NCBI RefSeq assembly: GCF_040605455.1
Contig: NZ_JBEXCV010000007.1
Span: 1-64,000 of the forward strand
Source: Embleya sp040605455
GTDB lineage: Bacteria > Actinomycetota > Actinomycetes > Streptomycetales > Streptomycetaceae
Length of the DNA stretch: 64,000 nucleotides
Direction: 5' to 3'
The stretch's first letter is position 1, and each line of letters begins with the position of its first letter. The position numbers and the translations under genes were made by a program. The notes beneath the pieces are model-generated. The model was not told where the DNA came from and ran no database searches. It was given only the letters and a program-made list of their open reading frames with translations. This document shows positions 33,145 to 42,207 of this stretch, one piece after another.

Positions 33145-34125
33145 ATGTACGCGATCACGATTGCCGAGCCGGGCGGACCCGAGGTACTGAGCTGGACCGA
33201 GGTCCCGGACGAGAAACCCGAACCCGGCGAGGTGCTGGTGGAGGTGGCCGCGTCGGCGGTCAATCGGGCCGACCTGTTGCAGCGCCAGGGGTTCTACCAG
33301 CCACCCGCGGGCGCGTCGGCGTATCCGGGCCTGGAGGCGTCCGGCCGGATCGTCGAGGTCGGCGCGGGAGTGTCCGGCTGGGCGGTCGGCGACGAGGTGT
33401 GCGCGCTGCTCGCGGGCGGCGGCTACGCCGAGCGGGTCCGGGTGCCCACCGGCCAACTGCTGCCCGTGCCCGAGGGAGTGGACCTGGTTACGGCTGCGGC
33501 ACTGCCCGAGGTGGTGTGCACGGTCTGGTCGAACGTGTTCATGGTGGCCCATCTGCGCAAGGGCGAGACCTTCCTGGTGCACGGCGGCTCCAGCGGCATC
33601 GGCACGATGGCGATCCAGTTGGCCTCGGCGGCGGGGGCCCGGGTGTTCACCACCGCGGGTTCGGCGACCAAGCTGGCGCGTTGCCGCGAGCTGGGCGCCG
33701 ACGTCACGATCAACTATCGGGACGAGGACTTCGTGGCCCGGATCCACGAGGCCACCGACGGGGTCGGGGTGGACGTGATCCTGGACAACATGGGCGCCAA
33801 GTACCTCGATCGCAACGTGGACGCGCTCGCGGTCAACGGCCGACTCGTGGTGATCGGCCTGCAGGGCGGCGCCCGGGGCGAACTGGACCTGAACAAGCTG
33901 CTGACGAAGCGGGCCGCGATCGCCGCGACCTCGCTGCGGGGCCGGCCGATGTCGGAGAAGTCCGCGATCGTGGCGGCCGTACGCGAGCATGTGTGGCCGC
34001 TCCTGGACGCGGGGCGGGTCCAGCCGGTTGTCGATCGGGTGTTGCCGGTGGCCGAGGCGGCCGACGCACACCGCGTGGTCGAGGAGAGCGGGCACATCGG
34101 CAAGGTGCTGCTGAAGGTGCGCTGA
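33145..34125 (+). CDS. Zinc-free NAD(P)H:quinone oxidoreductase (QOR/PIG3-like)
   Basis: 326 residues, medium-chain dehydrogenase fold without catalytic zinc ligands. ANRADLLQRQGFYQPP and the Rossmann motif VHGGSSGIGTMAIQLA are typical of the PIG3-type quinone oxidoreductases. ATG 33145, ten bases after the channel gene's stop, so part of the same transcription unit. It likely reduces quinones or related carbonyls with NADPH. Confidence 0.9.
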   Translation: MYAITIAEPGGPEVLSWTEVPDEKPEPGEVLVEVAASAVNRADLLQRQGFYQPPAGASAYPGLEASGRIVEVGAGVSGWAVGDEVCALLAGGGYAERVRVPTGQLLPVPEGVDLVTAAALPEVVCTVWSNVFMVAHLRKGETFLVHGGSSGIGTMAIQLASAAGARVFTTAGSATKLARCRELGADVTINYRDEDFVARIHEATDGVGVDVILDNMGAKYLDRNVDALAVNGRLVVIGLQGGARGELDLNKLLTKRAAIAATSLRGRPMSEKSAIVAAVREHVWPLLDAGRVQPVVDRVLPVAEAADAHRVVEESGHIGKVLLKVR

Positions 34126-34323
34126 CCGGCGGGCGCGGGCCGTCGGTGTGCCGGTGCGGCCCAGGGCGCGGGTGTGCCGCGGGCGAGTGCGGGTGCGCCC
34201 CGGACGGGTGCCGGTGCGGTGCTCGGAGCGGACTGCCGCCGGACGAATGAAAATCGGATGACCATCCCGGTGAGGCGAATGTCGCTGGATGGGTCTTTTG
34301 TCGATTTTCCTTAGTCTGACGGC

Positions 34324-35082
34324 ATGCCTACCCCCGGCGGCTTCGCACGTCGATTGGCTGCCGGGTGTGTGCTCGCGGCGGCCCTTGCCCCCTCGGGTGC
34401 CCCGGTCCTCGCCGGCACGTCGGCGCTTCCCGGCGCCGCGACGCCGGCCGCCGTCCCGGTGCTCGCGAGCGCGGCGTCGGGTCCCTCGCCCGCCCCGATG
34501 GACGGGCCGCCGCCGGCGAACACCCCGGCCGGCGATTCGGCCGCCTCCGCCCGCGGTCGGGCGCCGGCCGCAGCCGAACTGCATCCCGATCCACCGGTGC
34601 ACGGGCATGCGCCGGCCGAGCCCACCGGCCCGCCGAAGCCGGCCCCGGTCACGGATCCGCCGACTCGACAGGAGTGGGAACGACTCCTGGACCGGTTGGC
34701 CGCACACGGCGCCCGGCCGCTGACCGACGAGTCGGGTCGGGCGGTGCTCGACGTCGAGCACGAACTCCTGCTCACCGGGGGCGCCGACGGCCTGAACGAA
34801 CTCCGCTCCTGGGGGGCGGAGATCACCGAGGAAGATCGTCCCGGCGTGTACGCCGTGCGCTCCGGTGGGCGAATCGTCGCGCGGTATCTGATGGAGCCCG
34901 AGGCGAGCACCTCGACCGACGCCTCCGCTCCTGTCACCCCTCCGGCCTTCGATGCGCCGCCCACGTTGCCCAAAACCGGTCCATCCGTTGTGAATTTGAC
35001 TCTGGTCGCCCTCGGAGGAGCGGGTATCGTCTGCGCCGGTGGACTGCTTGTCCGGTGTTTCCCGGCGCCGCGACGACGCTGA
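34324..35082 (+). CDS. LPKTG-anchored surface protein
   Basis: 252 residues. N-terminal signal peptide (RRLAAGCVLAAALAPSGAPVLA), a Pro/Ala-rich stretch, a compact charged middle (RQEWERLLDRLAAHGARPL to VRSGGRIVARYLM), then LPKTG at residues 215-219, a hydrophobic helix (LTLVALGGAGIVCAGGLLV) and a basic tail RRR: a complete sortase sorting signal. Function of the middle part unknown. Many Streptomyces class E substrates use LAXTG, so LPKTG is notable. Upstream DNA is AT-rich with a possible -10 (TAGTCT, 34312-34317) very close to the ATG, so transcription may be leaderless. Confidence 0.82.
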   Translation: MPTPGGFARRLAAGCVLAAALAPSGAPVLAGTSALPGAATPAAVPVLASAASGPSPAPMDGPPPANTPAGDSAASARGRAPAAAELHPDPPVHGHAPAEPTGPPKPAPVTDPPTRQEWERLLDRLAAHGARPLTDESGRAVLDVEHELLLTGGADGLNELRSWGAEITEEDRPGVYAVRSGGRIVARYLMEPEASTSTDASAPVTPPAFDAPPTLPKTGPSVVNLTLVALGGAGIVCAGGLLVRCFPAPRRR

Positions 35083-35084
35083 GA

Positions 35085-35108
35085 GGCGGGACGGGAGTCG
35101 GTCCCGCC
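35085..35108 (+). terminator. Hairpin after the LPKTG gene
   Basis: GGCGGGAC (35085-35092) pairs with GTCCCGCC (35101-35108), 8-base loop, directly after the stop. Confidence 0.6.
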
Positions 35109-35226
35109 GGGCAGACTGTGTGTCTGGCGCATCGCGGATGAAGGGTGCAGGCTCGTCGAGGATGCGGATCGTGATACAGCGGTACCTTCCGAAAACGTCC
35201 GACCGGTGGTGGGGGAAGGAGGCGTG

Positions 35227-36039
35227 ATGTTCTCGATCGGCGGGTTTCACCGGCGGATACCGCTGGGCCCGACGATCATCGCGCTGACCCTCATCACACT
35301 GCTCGTGCTCACCAACGTCTGCGGCTCCGGCCCCGGCATCCAGGCCCGTCACAACGGGGCCGGGCCCTCCCCCGCGGACATCCCGCCGCAACTGCCCGCC
35401 CAGGACCAGAGCATCGAGGCGACCCCGGCGCCGTCCGGCGGCACGCCCACGTCCGCCGGTTCGCCGACCACGAACGGGCAGCCGGTTCCGGTGCCCACCG
35501 TCACGGTGACCGAGACGGTGACCGCAGCGCCCGCAAACGCCCCGGGCTCGGGCGGTCGCTCGGGCAACCCGCCCACCACACCCGCCCCGGGCGGGCAGTC
35601 CGGCGGATCGAACGGCGGCGCCGCGACGGCCGGCCCCGGCGGCGCCTCGCCTACCCCGCCGCCGCCGTTGGGTCAGCGGTTCCGGGTGAGCGACCTGCGG
35701 CTGAGCGCCGACCGGGCGAACGGCTCATGGGTGCGCTGCAACGGGCTCGACCAGGTGGAGTTCCTCGGGACCGTGCTCGTGGACGGGGCGGGCCCCGGTG
35801 ACGTGGTCTTCCAGTGGGTGTACGAGAAGGTGTTCACGTATCCGCAGGACATCCTGCACTTCACCGGCGCCGGCCCGCGCCAGCAGACCATTGCGGTCAC
35901 CTGGCGGATCCCGCCGCAATTGTTCGGCGAGGTGAGTGGGGTCGTGCAGCTGCTGATCCTGCAGCCGGTCGCCAACGCGCAGACCGAGCGCTACACGTTC
36001 AACTTCAATTGTCGCGGCGGAATCCCCAACGACAACTGA
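35227..36039 (+). CDS. Signal-anchored extracellular protein of unknown function
   Basis: 270 residues. N-terminal helix (GPTIIALTLITLLVLTNVC) probably acting as an uncleaved anchor, because the Cys is not preceded by a lipobox small residue. A 130-residue Pro/Thr/Gly-rich linker then leads to a globular C-terminal domain (RFRVSDLRLSADRANGSW onward) with two cysteines (VRCNG, FNCRG) that could form a disulphide. GGAAGGAGG precedes ATG 35227. I do not recognise the domain. Downstream of the LPKTG gene on the same strand but separated by a hairpin. Confidence 0.7.
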   Translation: MFSIGGFHRRIPLGPTIIALTLITLLVLTNVCGSGPGIQARHNGAGPSPADIPPQLPAQDQSIEATPAPSGGTPTSAGSPTTNGQPVPVPTVTVTETVTAAPANAPGSGGRSGNPPTTPAPGGQSGGSNGGAATAGPGGASPTPPPPLGQRFRVSDLRLSADRANGSWVRCNGLDQVEFLGTVLVDGAGPGDVVFQWVYEKVFTYPQDILHFTGAGPRQQTIAVTWRIPPQLFGEVSGVVQLLILQPVANAQTERYTFNFNCRGGIPNDN

Positions 36040-36115
36040 CGACTGGCCCGTTCGCCGGCCGATCCGCCTCCTCCCACAGGTCTTTCCATCGCGGGTCGGA
36101 CTTGCCTTCACGAGC

Positions 36116-36139
36116 ATACCGGGTATACATACTCGGTAT
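36116..36139. promoter_or_regulatory. PadR operator overlapping the padR start codon
   Basis: ATACCGGGTAT (36116-36126) and ATACTCGGTAT (36129-36139) form an inverted repeat with one mismatch. It ends inside the ATG at 36138, so a bound dimer would block both promoter and start. PadR proteins commonly bind ATAC/GTAT-type palindromes and repress themselves. Confidence 0.7.
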
Positions 36140-36722
36140 GTCCATCAAGCACGGCCTGCTCGCACTGCTCGATGAGGGCCCCCGATACGGCTATCAGCTC
36201 CGGAACGAATTCGAGTCCCGGACCGGATCCACCTGGCCGCTCAACGTCGGCCAGGTCTACACCACGCTCGGCCGCCTGGACCGCGACGGACTGGTCGCGC
36301 CCGACGGCGAGGACGACGACGGGCACGTCTTCTACAGGATCACCGACGAAGGTCGGATCGAACTGCGCGCGTGGTTCCAGGCGCCGGTGTCGCGCACCAA
36401 CCCGCCCCGGGACGAACTCGCGATCAAACTCGCGATGGCCGTCACCGTGCCCGGCATCGACGTCGGCTCGGTGGTCCAAGGGCAGCGCGCGCACACCCTG
36501 CGGGCGCTGCAGGACTACACCCGGCTCAAGACGCGCGCGGCCGAGGACGACATGGCGTGGCAACTCGTCCTGGAATCACTGATCTTCCACGCGGAGGCCG
36601 AGGTTCGCTGGCTCGACCACTGCGAGGCACGGCTGGCCCGCCGGGCTGCCGAGCGGGAGCCGGCCGTGCCCGTGGCGGACGAGCGACCCGCACCCGCCCG
36701 CAAGCGCGGGGCGCGACGATGA
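36138..36722 (+). CDS. PadR-family transcriptional regulator
   Basis: 194 residues: winged HTH MSIKHGLLALLDEGPRYGYQ with GQVYTTLGRLDRDGLV, followed by a Vir_C-like helical dimer domain and a Pro/Arg tail. The palindrome over its start codon and the lack of a Shine-Dalgarno sequence suggest a leaderless autoregulated message. Its stop overlaps the ABC ATPase start (ATGA), so it controls the transporter operon it leads. Confidence 0.92.
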   Translation: MSIKHGLLALLDEGPRYGYQLRNEFESRTGSTWPLNVGQVYTTLGRLDRDGLVAPDGEDDDGHVFYRITDEGRIELRAWFQAPVSRTNPPRDELAIKLAMAVTVPGIDVGSVVQGQRAHTLRALQDYTRLKTRAAEDDMAWQLVLESLIFHAEAEVRWLDHCEARLARRAAEREPAVPVADERPAPARKRGARR

Positions 36723-37468
36723 CCACGGTTACAGGGGGCACAGTGGAACCGGTACTGGAACTCAGGTCGGTGGGCCGCGTCCACGGTCGGGGCGACGTGC
36801 GCGTCGAGGCCCTGGCCGGGGTGGATCTGGCCGTCGCACCGGGCGAGATGCTCGCCGTGATGGGACCGAGCGGGTCGGGCAAGTCGACCCTGCTGATGCT
36901 CGCGGGCGGCCTGGACCGTCCCACCGACGGCGAGGTCCTGGTCGAGGGCCGGCCGCTGGGCGGGCTCAACCGGCGTCGGATGGCCGCGTTGCGCAGGCGC
37001 AGCGTCGGCTACGTCTTCCAGGACCTCAACCTGGTTCCGGCACTGACCGCCGCGGAGAACGTCGCGCTGCCGCTCGAACTCGACGGGGTGTCGATCCGCC
37101 GGGCCCGGCAGGCCGCGCAGCAGGCGCTGACCGAGGTCGGCCTCGAACACTTCGGCGAGCGTTTCCCCGACGACATGTCCGGCGGCCAGCAACAACGGGT
37201 CGCGATAGCCCGCGCGTTGGTGGGCGAACGCCGGCTGGTGCTGGCAGACGAGCCGACCGGCGCGCTCGACTCGACCACCGGCGAGGCGGTGTTGCGAGTG
37301 CTGCGCGCACGGTGCGAGGCCGGCGCGGCGGTGGTCCTGGTGACCCACGAGGCCCGGCACGCCGCGTGGGCGGACCGGATCGTGTTCCTGCGTGACGGTC
37401 GGCTCGTGGACGACACCGGCCCCTCGGCCGGCGCCGAGTCGCTGCTGTCCCGGGGCGGTTCGCGATGA
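36719..37468 (+). CDS. ABC transporter ATP-binding protein (MacB/LolD type)
   Basis: 249 residues with Walker A GPSGSGKST, Q-loop VFQDLNLVPALT, signature MSGGQQQRVAIARAL, Walker B LVLADEPTGALDS and switch His in VTHEAR. The LADEPTGALDS form is typical of MacB/FtsX-type systems. It overlaps both its regulator and its permease by four bases. Confidence 0.93.
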   Translation: MTTVTGGTVEPVLELRSVGRVHGRGDVRVEALAGVDLAVAPGEMLAVMGPSGSGKSTLLMLAGGLDRPTDGEVLVEGRPLGGLNRRRMAALRRRSVGYVFQDLNLVPALTAAENVALPLELDGVSIRRARQAAQQALTEVGLEHFGERFPDDMSGGQQQRVAIARALVGERRLVLADEPTGALDSTTGEAVLRVLRARCEAGAAVVLVTHEARHAAWADRIVFLRDGRLVDDTGPSAGAESLLSRGGSR

Positions 37469-40311
37469 GCGTGAGCTCGTGGCGGGCGACCCTGCGGATC
37501 GCCCGTCGGGACGCGCTGCGGGCCAAGGGACGCAGCGCGCTGATTGTCGCGATGATCGCGATCCCGGTGCTGGGGATGAGCGCGGCCGACGTGACCTGGC
37601 GGAGCGTGCAACTGGACACCGACGAGGTGATCTCGCGCTCGATGGGGCAGGCGGACGCCCGGGTCCTGGACACCTCGCAGCAGATGCGTGGGCGACCGGC
37701 CGGAGAGCCCCCGCGCGCGATCTTCCAGGAGCCCGGCGGCAACAACTGGCAGCCCGCCGACCTGGGTCGCCCGACGTCCCCGGAGACGGCCCCCGTGTCC
37801 ATGGCGCCGCGCCCGTCGGACCCGGCGAGGCCCGTCCGGGATCCGGGCTCGGTGATCCCCGACGTGTCCGAGCAGCTGACGGACCGCACCCTTTTCGGCA
37901 CGATCTCCACCGCGAACGGACGGACCGACGTCGCGATCCGTGAATTCGACTACGTCAAGCCGATCGCGAAGGGCATGGTCTTCCAACGCGAAGGGCGAGC
38001 CCCCCGGGCCCCGAACGAGGTGGTCGTCACCGAGCGGTTGCGCCGATCGGCCGGATACAGGATCGGCGGCGAACTGACCGAGAAGTCCACCGGTCGCACG
38101 TTCCGCATCGTCGGCACGGTCGACCTGCCGGACGATCTGCGCGAGCAGATGGTGATCGCCATGCCGGGGGCGGTGATCGAAGCGATGCTCGCCCGCCCGG
38201 GTGCGGGCGAGGGCAGGGACGAGACCCTCCGTGTCCTGCTCCGGGTCCGGGGTGGCATGCCCTGGACCAAGGTTCTGGCCGCGAACCGGCAGGGTTTCCT
38301 GGTCGAGTCCGCCGCGGTGCTGCGGGATCCACCGGCCAGGGCGGATCGGCAATACGAGAGCCCCGGAGAGTGGGCCGACTCGCGCGCGCTCAGGCTCGGC
38401 GGCATCGGCTTGGGCCTGGGACTGCTGGAGATGATCCTGCTGGCCGGTCCGGCCTTCGCCGTGGGTGCCCGGCGCAAGCGGCGCGAACTCGGGCTGATCG
38501 GGGTCGCGGGCGGCAGTCGTCGGCACGTGGCCGGGGTGGTCCTGGGCGGTGGGGTCGTGCTCGGTGCGGTCGGCGCCCTGATCGGTGCCGCGCTGGGCTT
38601 GGCGGCGGCGGCGCTGATGCGGCCGTGGTTCGCCGAACACACCGGCACGCTGCTGGGTCGCTACGACGTCCGGATTCTGGAACTGCTCGGTATCGGCGCT
38701 GTGGGTGTCGCCGTCGGCGTGCTCGCCGCGCTGATCCCGGCCTGGCTCGCGTCCCGCGAGGACATCGCCGCGTCGTTGACCGGCCGCCGCGGGGTGCGTC
38801 GAGGCTCACGGGTGCTGCCGCTCGTCGGGGCGTCGAGTTTCGCGCTCGGCGTCGCGATCGCGTTGTACGGCGCGGATCGGGCGGACGACACGATCATCGT
38901 CGCCGGCGTCGTGGTGGCCGAACTCGGCTTGGTCGGGTGTTGTCCGGCGCTGATCGGGCTCACCGCGAGACTCGGTCGGTTCCTGCCGCTGAGCCCTCGG
39001 TTGGCGCTGCGCGACGCGGCCCGGAGCCGGCCGCGCAGCGCGCCCGCGGTGGCGGCGGTGATGGCCGCCGTGGCCGGTTCGGTGGTGATCGCGGTGGTCT
39101 GGCAGAGCCAGACCGCGGATCAGCGCAACGCCTATCGACCCAATGCGCAGAAGAACCACGTCCTGGTCGGATTCCCCGATCGCACGCTCTTCGGGGGAAC
39201 GGTCGAGTTGTCGCTGACCACGGCGGATGCCGATGGGATCAGGCGGGGCGTGGAGCGGGTCCTGCCCGGCGCGAAGGGCGGCCCGATCGGACAGCCGGTC
39301 GGACCCTGCAAGGACGCGAACACCTGTGTGGACTACCTGCCCAGGAAGCTGCCCGAGTTCCGCTGTCCGATGGCGGACGGTGGGGGCGATCCCCAGCGGT
39401 GGCAAACGGATCCGCGGTGCAACGGGAGCAGCGCTCGGGGCAGCTTCTTCCGCTCGGCGGTGGGCGATGCCGCCCTCCTGCGCAAGCTGACCGGCGCGGA
39501 CGATCCGCGTGCGGCCGAGGTGCTGTCCCGGGGCGGAATCGTGCTGTTCGAGGAGGGATACGTGGGGCCGGACGGGACGGCCGAGATGGGGGTGCAGGAG
39601 ATCACGAAAGGCAACGGCCCACAGGTGATGTCGCCGCAGGGGGAATCCGCGGCGGCTCCCCCCACGATCCGGCTGCCGGCCGTTTCGGTGCGGGCACCCT
39701 TCGGGCTTCCCGGCTTCTTCGCCTCGCCGCAGGCGGTCGCCACGCTCGGCGGCACCGTCGAACCGGCCGGTCTGGTCTACGACGCCGGACACTCGCCCTC
39801 GGACGCGCAGAAGCAGCGGCTGGAGGACCTGGTGGCCAGGGTTTCCGACCGGAACTTCGTTTTCATCGAGCGCGGCTTCCAGCCCAAGGACGACGCACGG
39901 CTGCTGCTGCTCGGCGTCTTCGCGCTGGTGATCACGATCGGCGCGTCCGGGGTGGCCACCGGGCTCGCGCTCGCGGATGCGCAAAAGGACCTGGCCACGC
40001 TCGGCGCGGTGGGTGCGCCGCCGAGCGTGCGGCGCAGGTTGTCCGCGTTCCAGAGCGGGGTGATCGCCTTCCTGGGCACCGGGCTTGGACTGGCGGCCGG
40101 CGTGCTCGCGGGGGTGGTCGTACGACGGGGCCAGAAGTCGGCCCTGTGGGACGTGATGTCCGCCGGCGCCAAGAGCGGGCGGCACGCGCCCGAGCTGGTG
40201 ATTCCGTGGACCTGGATGGGCCTCGCGCTGATCCTGCTGCCGATCCTCGCGGCCCTGCTCGCGGCGCTTTTGACACGATCGCGCGCGGTGGTGCGCGGGA
40301 GGACGGCGTAA
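37465..40311 (+). CDS. FtsX-like ABC transporter permease
   Basis: 948 residues: an N-terminal helix (ALIVAMIAIPVLGMSAADV), a large extracellular part, then two FtsX-type helical blocks (around 310-430 and 805-945; e.g. LLGVFALVITIGASGVATGL). Large two-block permeases like this with a PadR regulator are common in actinobacteria and usually handle antimicrobial peptides, lipids or signals at the envelope. Extracellular cysteines (PCKDANTCVDY, RCPM, RCNGS) may form disulphides. Confidence 0.9.
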   Translation: MSVSSWRATLRIARRDALRAKGRSALIVAMIAIPVLGMSAADVTWRSVQLDTDEVISRSMGQADARVLDTSQQMRGRPAGEPPRAIFQEPGGNNWQPADLGRPTSPETAPVSMAPRPSDPARPVRDPGSVIPDVSEQLTDRTLFGTISTANGRTDVAIREFDYVKPIAKGMVFQREGRAPRAPNEVVVTERLRRSAGYRIGGELTEKSTGRTFRIVGTVDLPDDLREQMVIAMPGAVIEAMLARPGAGEGRDETLRVLLRVRGGMPWTKVLAANRQGFLVESAAVLRDPPARADRQYESPGEWADSRALRLGGIGLGLGLLEMILLAGPAFAVGARRKRRELGLIGVAGGSRRHVAGVVLGGGVVLGAVGALIGAALGLAAAALMRPWFAEHTGTLLGRYDVRILELLGIGAVGVAVGVLAALIPAWLASREDIAASLTGRRGVRRGSRVLPLVGASSFALGVAIALYGADRADDTIIVAGVVVAELGLVGCCPALIGLTARLGRFLPLSPRLALRDAARSRPRSAPAVAAVMAAVAGSVVIAVVWQSQTADQRNAYRPNAQKNHVLVGFPDRTLFGGTVELSLTTADADGIRRGVERVLPGAKGGPIGQPVGPCKDANTCVDYLPRKLPEFRCPMADGGGDPQRWQTDPRCNGSSARGSFFRSAVGDAALLRKLTGADDPRAAEVLSRGGIVLFEEGYVGPDGTAEMGVQEITKGNGPQVMSPQGESAAAPPTIRLPAVSVRAPFGLPGFFASPQAVATLGGTVEPAGLVYDAGHSPSDAQKQRLEDLVARVSDRNFVFIERGFQPKDDARLLLLGVFALVITIGASGVATGLALADAQKDLATLGAVGAPPSVRRRLSAFQSGVIAFLGTGLGLAAGVLAGVVVRRGQKSALWDVMSAGAKSGRHAPELVIPWTWMGLALILLPILAALLAALLTRSRAVVRGRTA

Positions 40312-40338
40312 GCCCTCGGCGCTCCTAGGATGAGATGT

Positions 40339-40872
40339 ATGGATACGCCGAACAACGAAGCGAATGGTGAGAACCCGCAGGTGGTGATCGTCGGGCCGGA
40401 TGGCATGGCGCTCGGCGGCGGCCTCGGTGAAGAGGGCGGTGAACTCGCGGTGACCGACATGGTCGAACAACCCGCGAAGGTCATGCGCATCGGCAGCATG
40501 ATCAAGCAACTGCTGGAGGAGGTGCGCGCGGCTCCTCTCGACGAGGCGAGCCGGGTGCGCCTCAAGGAGATCCACGCCAGCTCGATCAAGGAACTGGAGA
40601 AGGGGCTCGCCCCGGAACTGGTCGAGGAGCTGGATCGGCTCTCGCTCCCGTTCACGCACGACTCGGTGCCCAGCGAGTCCGAACTGCGGATTGCGCAGGC
40701 GCAGCTGGTGGGTTGGCTGGAGGGCCTGTTCCACGGCATCCAGACCGCGTTGTTCGCACAGCAGATGGCGGCGCGCGCGCAGTTGGAGACGATGCGTCGG
40801 GCCCTTCCGCCCGGCATGGTCCCCGGTGGGCAGGGCGAACCGCCGCACACCCAGTCGGGTCCCTACCTCTAG
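40339..40872 (+). CDS. bpa: Bacterial proteasome activator Bpa (DUF2587)
   Basis: 177 residues matching DUF2587: acidic N-terminus, then helices RIGSMIKQLLEEVRAAPLDE, RVRLKEIHASSIKELEKGLA and ELRIAQAQLVGWLEGLFHG. In mycobacteria Bpa forms a dodecameric ring that opens the 20S proteasome through a C-terminal GQYL motif. Here the end is SGPYL, so Gln is replaced by Pro. ATG 40339 with AGGA eight bases upstream. Followed by a perfect hairpin; proteasome genes are not in the window. Confidence 0.88.
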   Translation: MDTPNNEANGENPQVVIVGPDGMALGGGLGEEGGELAVTDMVEQPAKVMRIGSMIKQLLEEVRAAPLDEASRVRLKEIHASSIKELEKGLAPELVEELDRLSLPFTHDSVPSESELRIAQAQLVGWLEGLFHGIQTALFAQQMAARAQLETMRRALPPGMVPGGQGEPPHTQSGPYL

Positions 40873-40893
40873 CGTTCCGGTAGGGGCGTACCC

Positions 40894-40921
40894 CGGGTCG
40901 GTGCCCGATGGCACCGACCCG
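40894..40921 (+). terminator. Perfect hairpin after bpa
   Basis: CGGGTCGGTGCC (40894-40905), loop CGAT, GGCACCGACCCG (40910-40921). Confidence 0.75.
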
Positions 40922-41037
40922 CTGCGCTCTCGTCGTGTCTCTGACAGGCTGTCGGCGATGCGACGGGGGCGCTTTTCGGTAGGTCGACGCGCACCGAGGT
41001 CGTGCGCGAGTCGTGCAGCGTGGAGGGCGGCCTGACG

Positions 41038-42207
41038 GTGACCGTTTCGGGGGACCCGGCTCGGGCGAACGGGCGTGTCTTCGGCGGTGGGCGGTATCGC
41101 ACCGGGCGCCGGATCGGCGGCGGTGGCATGGCCGTAGTGCATGAGGCGCACGATCTGATGCTCGACCGGGTCGTCGCGGTCAAGCGGCTGCGCAGCGACT
41201 TGGCCGAGGACACCATCGCGCGTTCGCGGTTCGCCCGTGAGGCCGAGCACGCCGCCGCGCTGAACCACCCCACGATCGTCTCCGTCTTCGACACGGGCGC
41301 CGACCCCGGTGAGGACGGCGTGCTGGTGCCGTGGATCGTGATGGAGCTGATCCAGGGGCTGACCCTGCGCGATCTGCTGGAGGCGCACGGCCCGGTGCCG
41401 TGGCCACGTGCCCTCGCGATCACCGCCAAGGTGTTGGACGCGCTGGAGTACAGCCACGACCGCGGCCTGGTGCACCGCGACATCAAGCCGGTCAACGTGA
41501 TGATCACGCCCGGCGGCGCGGTCAAGGTGATGGACTTCGGCATCGCCCGGGCGCTGTTCATCACCGACGGCGCGCTCACCGACCCCGGTCGGATCATGGG
41601 CACCCCGCAATACTTCTCGCCCGAGCAGGCGTTCGGGCATCCCGCGTCCACCCGCAGCGACCTGTACTCGGTGGGCTGCCTGCTGCACGAACTGCTGGTC
41701 GGCGTGCCGCCGTTCGACGGCGGTACGGCCGTGCACATCGCGTATCGGCACATGCGCGAGGAGCCGACCCCGCCGTCCGCGTACCGGCCCGACGTGCCCG
41801 GTGCGGTGGACGATCTGGTGCTGCACGCGCTGCGCAAGGATCCGCATCTGCGTTTCGACACCGCCGCTCGGATGCGCGAGTCGGTGCGTCGGATCCTGCC
41901 CGAGGACGTCTGGGATTCGGTCCTGTACGGCGCCGGCGTCCCGGCGCCGCCGGCCGGGTCGTCGGGACCGGCGGCGTCGGTGGGGCCGATGGGGGCGATG
42001 GGTTCGATGAGGCAGCGCTCTCAGCGTTCGCCCGGCGGCGGCCCGCCGTGGGCCCGGGTGTTGTCCGGCTTCGGGCCCAGGGCCCGCTCGGCGGGCGCAC
42101 ACAGCGCACCGGGCGCGTACGGCCGCAGGAGCGGTGCGGGAGCGGCGTTCGCGGCGACGGTGCTGGGCGTACTGGCCGTGCTCGCGTCGATCCTGATGTT
42201 GCGCTGA
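41038..42207 (+). CDS. Ser/Thr protein kinase, C-terminal tail-anchored
   Basis: 389 residues. Kinase motifs: IGGGGMAVVHEA, VAVKRL, VHRDIKPVN, DFGIARAL, GTPQYFSPEQ, SDLYSVG. A Ser/Gly/Pro linker follows, then a hydrophobic helix at the extreme C-terminus (GAAFAATVLGVLAVLASILM), so there is no extracellular sensor domain. GTG 41038 is preferred (GGAGGG upstream); GTG 41002 would add 12 residues. Lies between bpa and a second kinase. Confidence 0.9.
   Translation: MTVSGDPARANGRVFGGGRYRTGRRIGGGGMAVVHEAHDLMLDRVVAVKRLRSDLAEDTIARSRFAREAEHAAALNHPTIVSVFDTGADPGEDGVLVPWIVMELIQGLTLRDLLEAHGPVPWPRALAITAKVLDALEYSHDRGLVHRDIKPVNVMITPGGAVKVMDFGIARALFITDGALTDPGRIMGTPQYFSPEQAFGHPASTRSDLYSVGCLLHELLVGVPPFDGGTAVHIAYRHMREEPTPPSAYRPDVPGAVDDLVLHALRKDPHLRFDTAARMRESVRRILPEDVWDSVLYGAGVPAPPAGSSGPAASVGPMGAMGSMRQRSQRSPGGGPPWARVLSGFGPRARSAGAHSAPGAYGRRSGAGAAFAATVLGVLAVLASILMLR

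Noticed and set aside
36719..40311. Possible FtsE/FtsX division pair
   Set aside because: The permease is 948 residues with two FtsX blocks and is led by PadR; true FtsX is about 300 residues. A MacB-like exporter fits better.
38806..42102. A 1,098-codon open frame on the minus strand, and similar very long antisense frames at 46637-49726, 25059-27311 and 33094-35391
   Set aside because: They lie opposite clear genes, and their translations are Arg/His/Asp/Gly/Gln-rich without motifs. Long antisense frames are expected when third positions are nearly all G or C.
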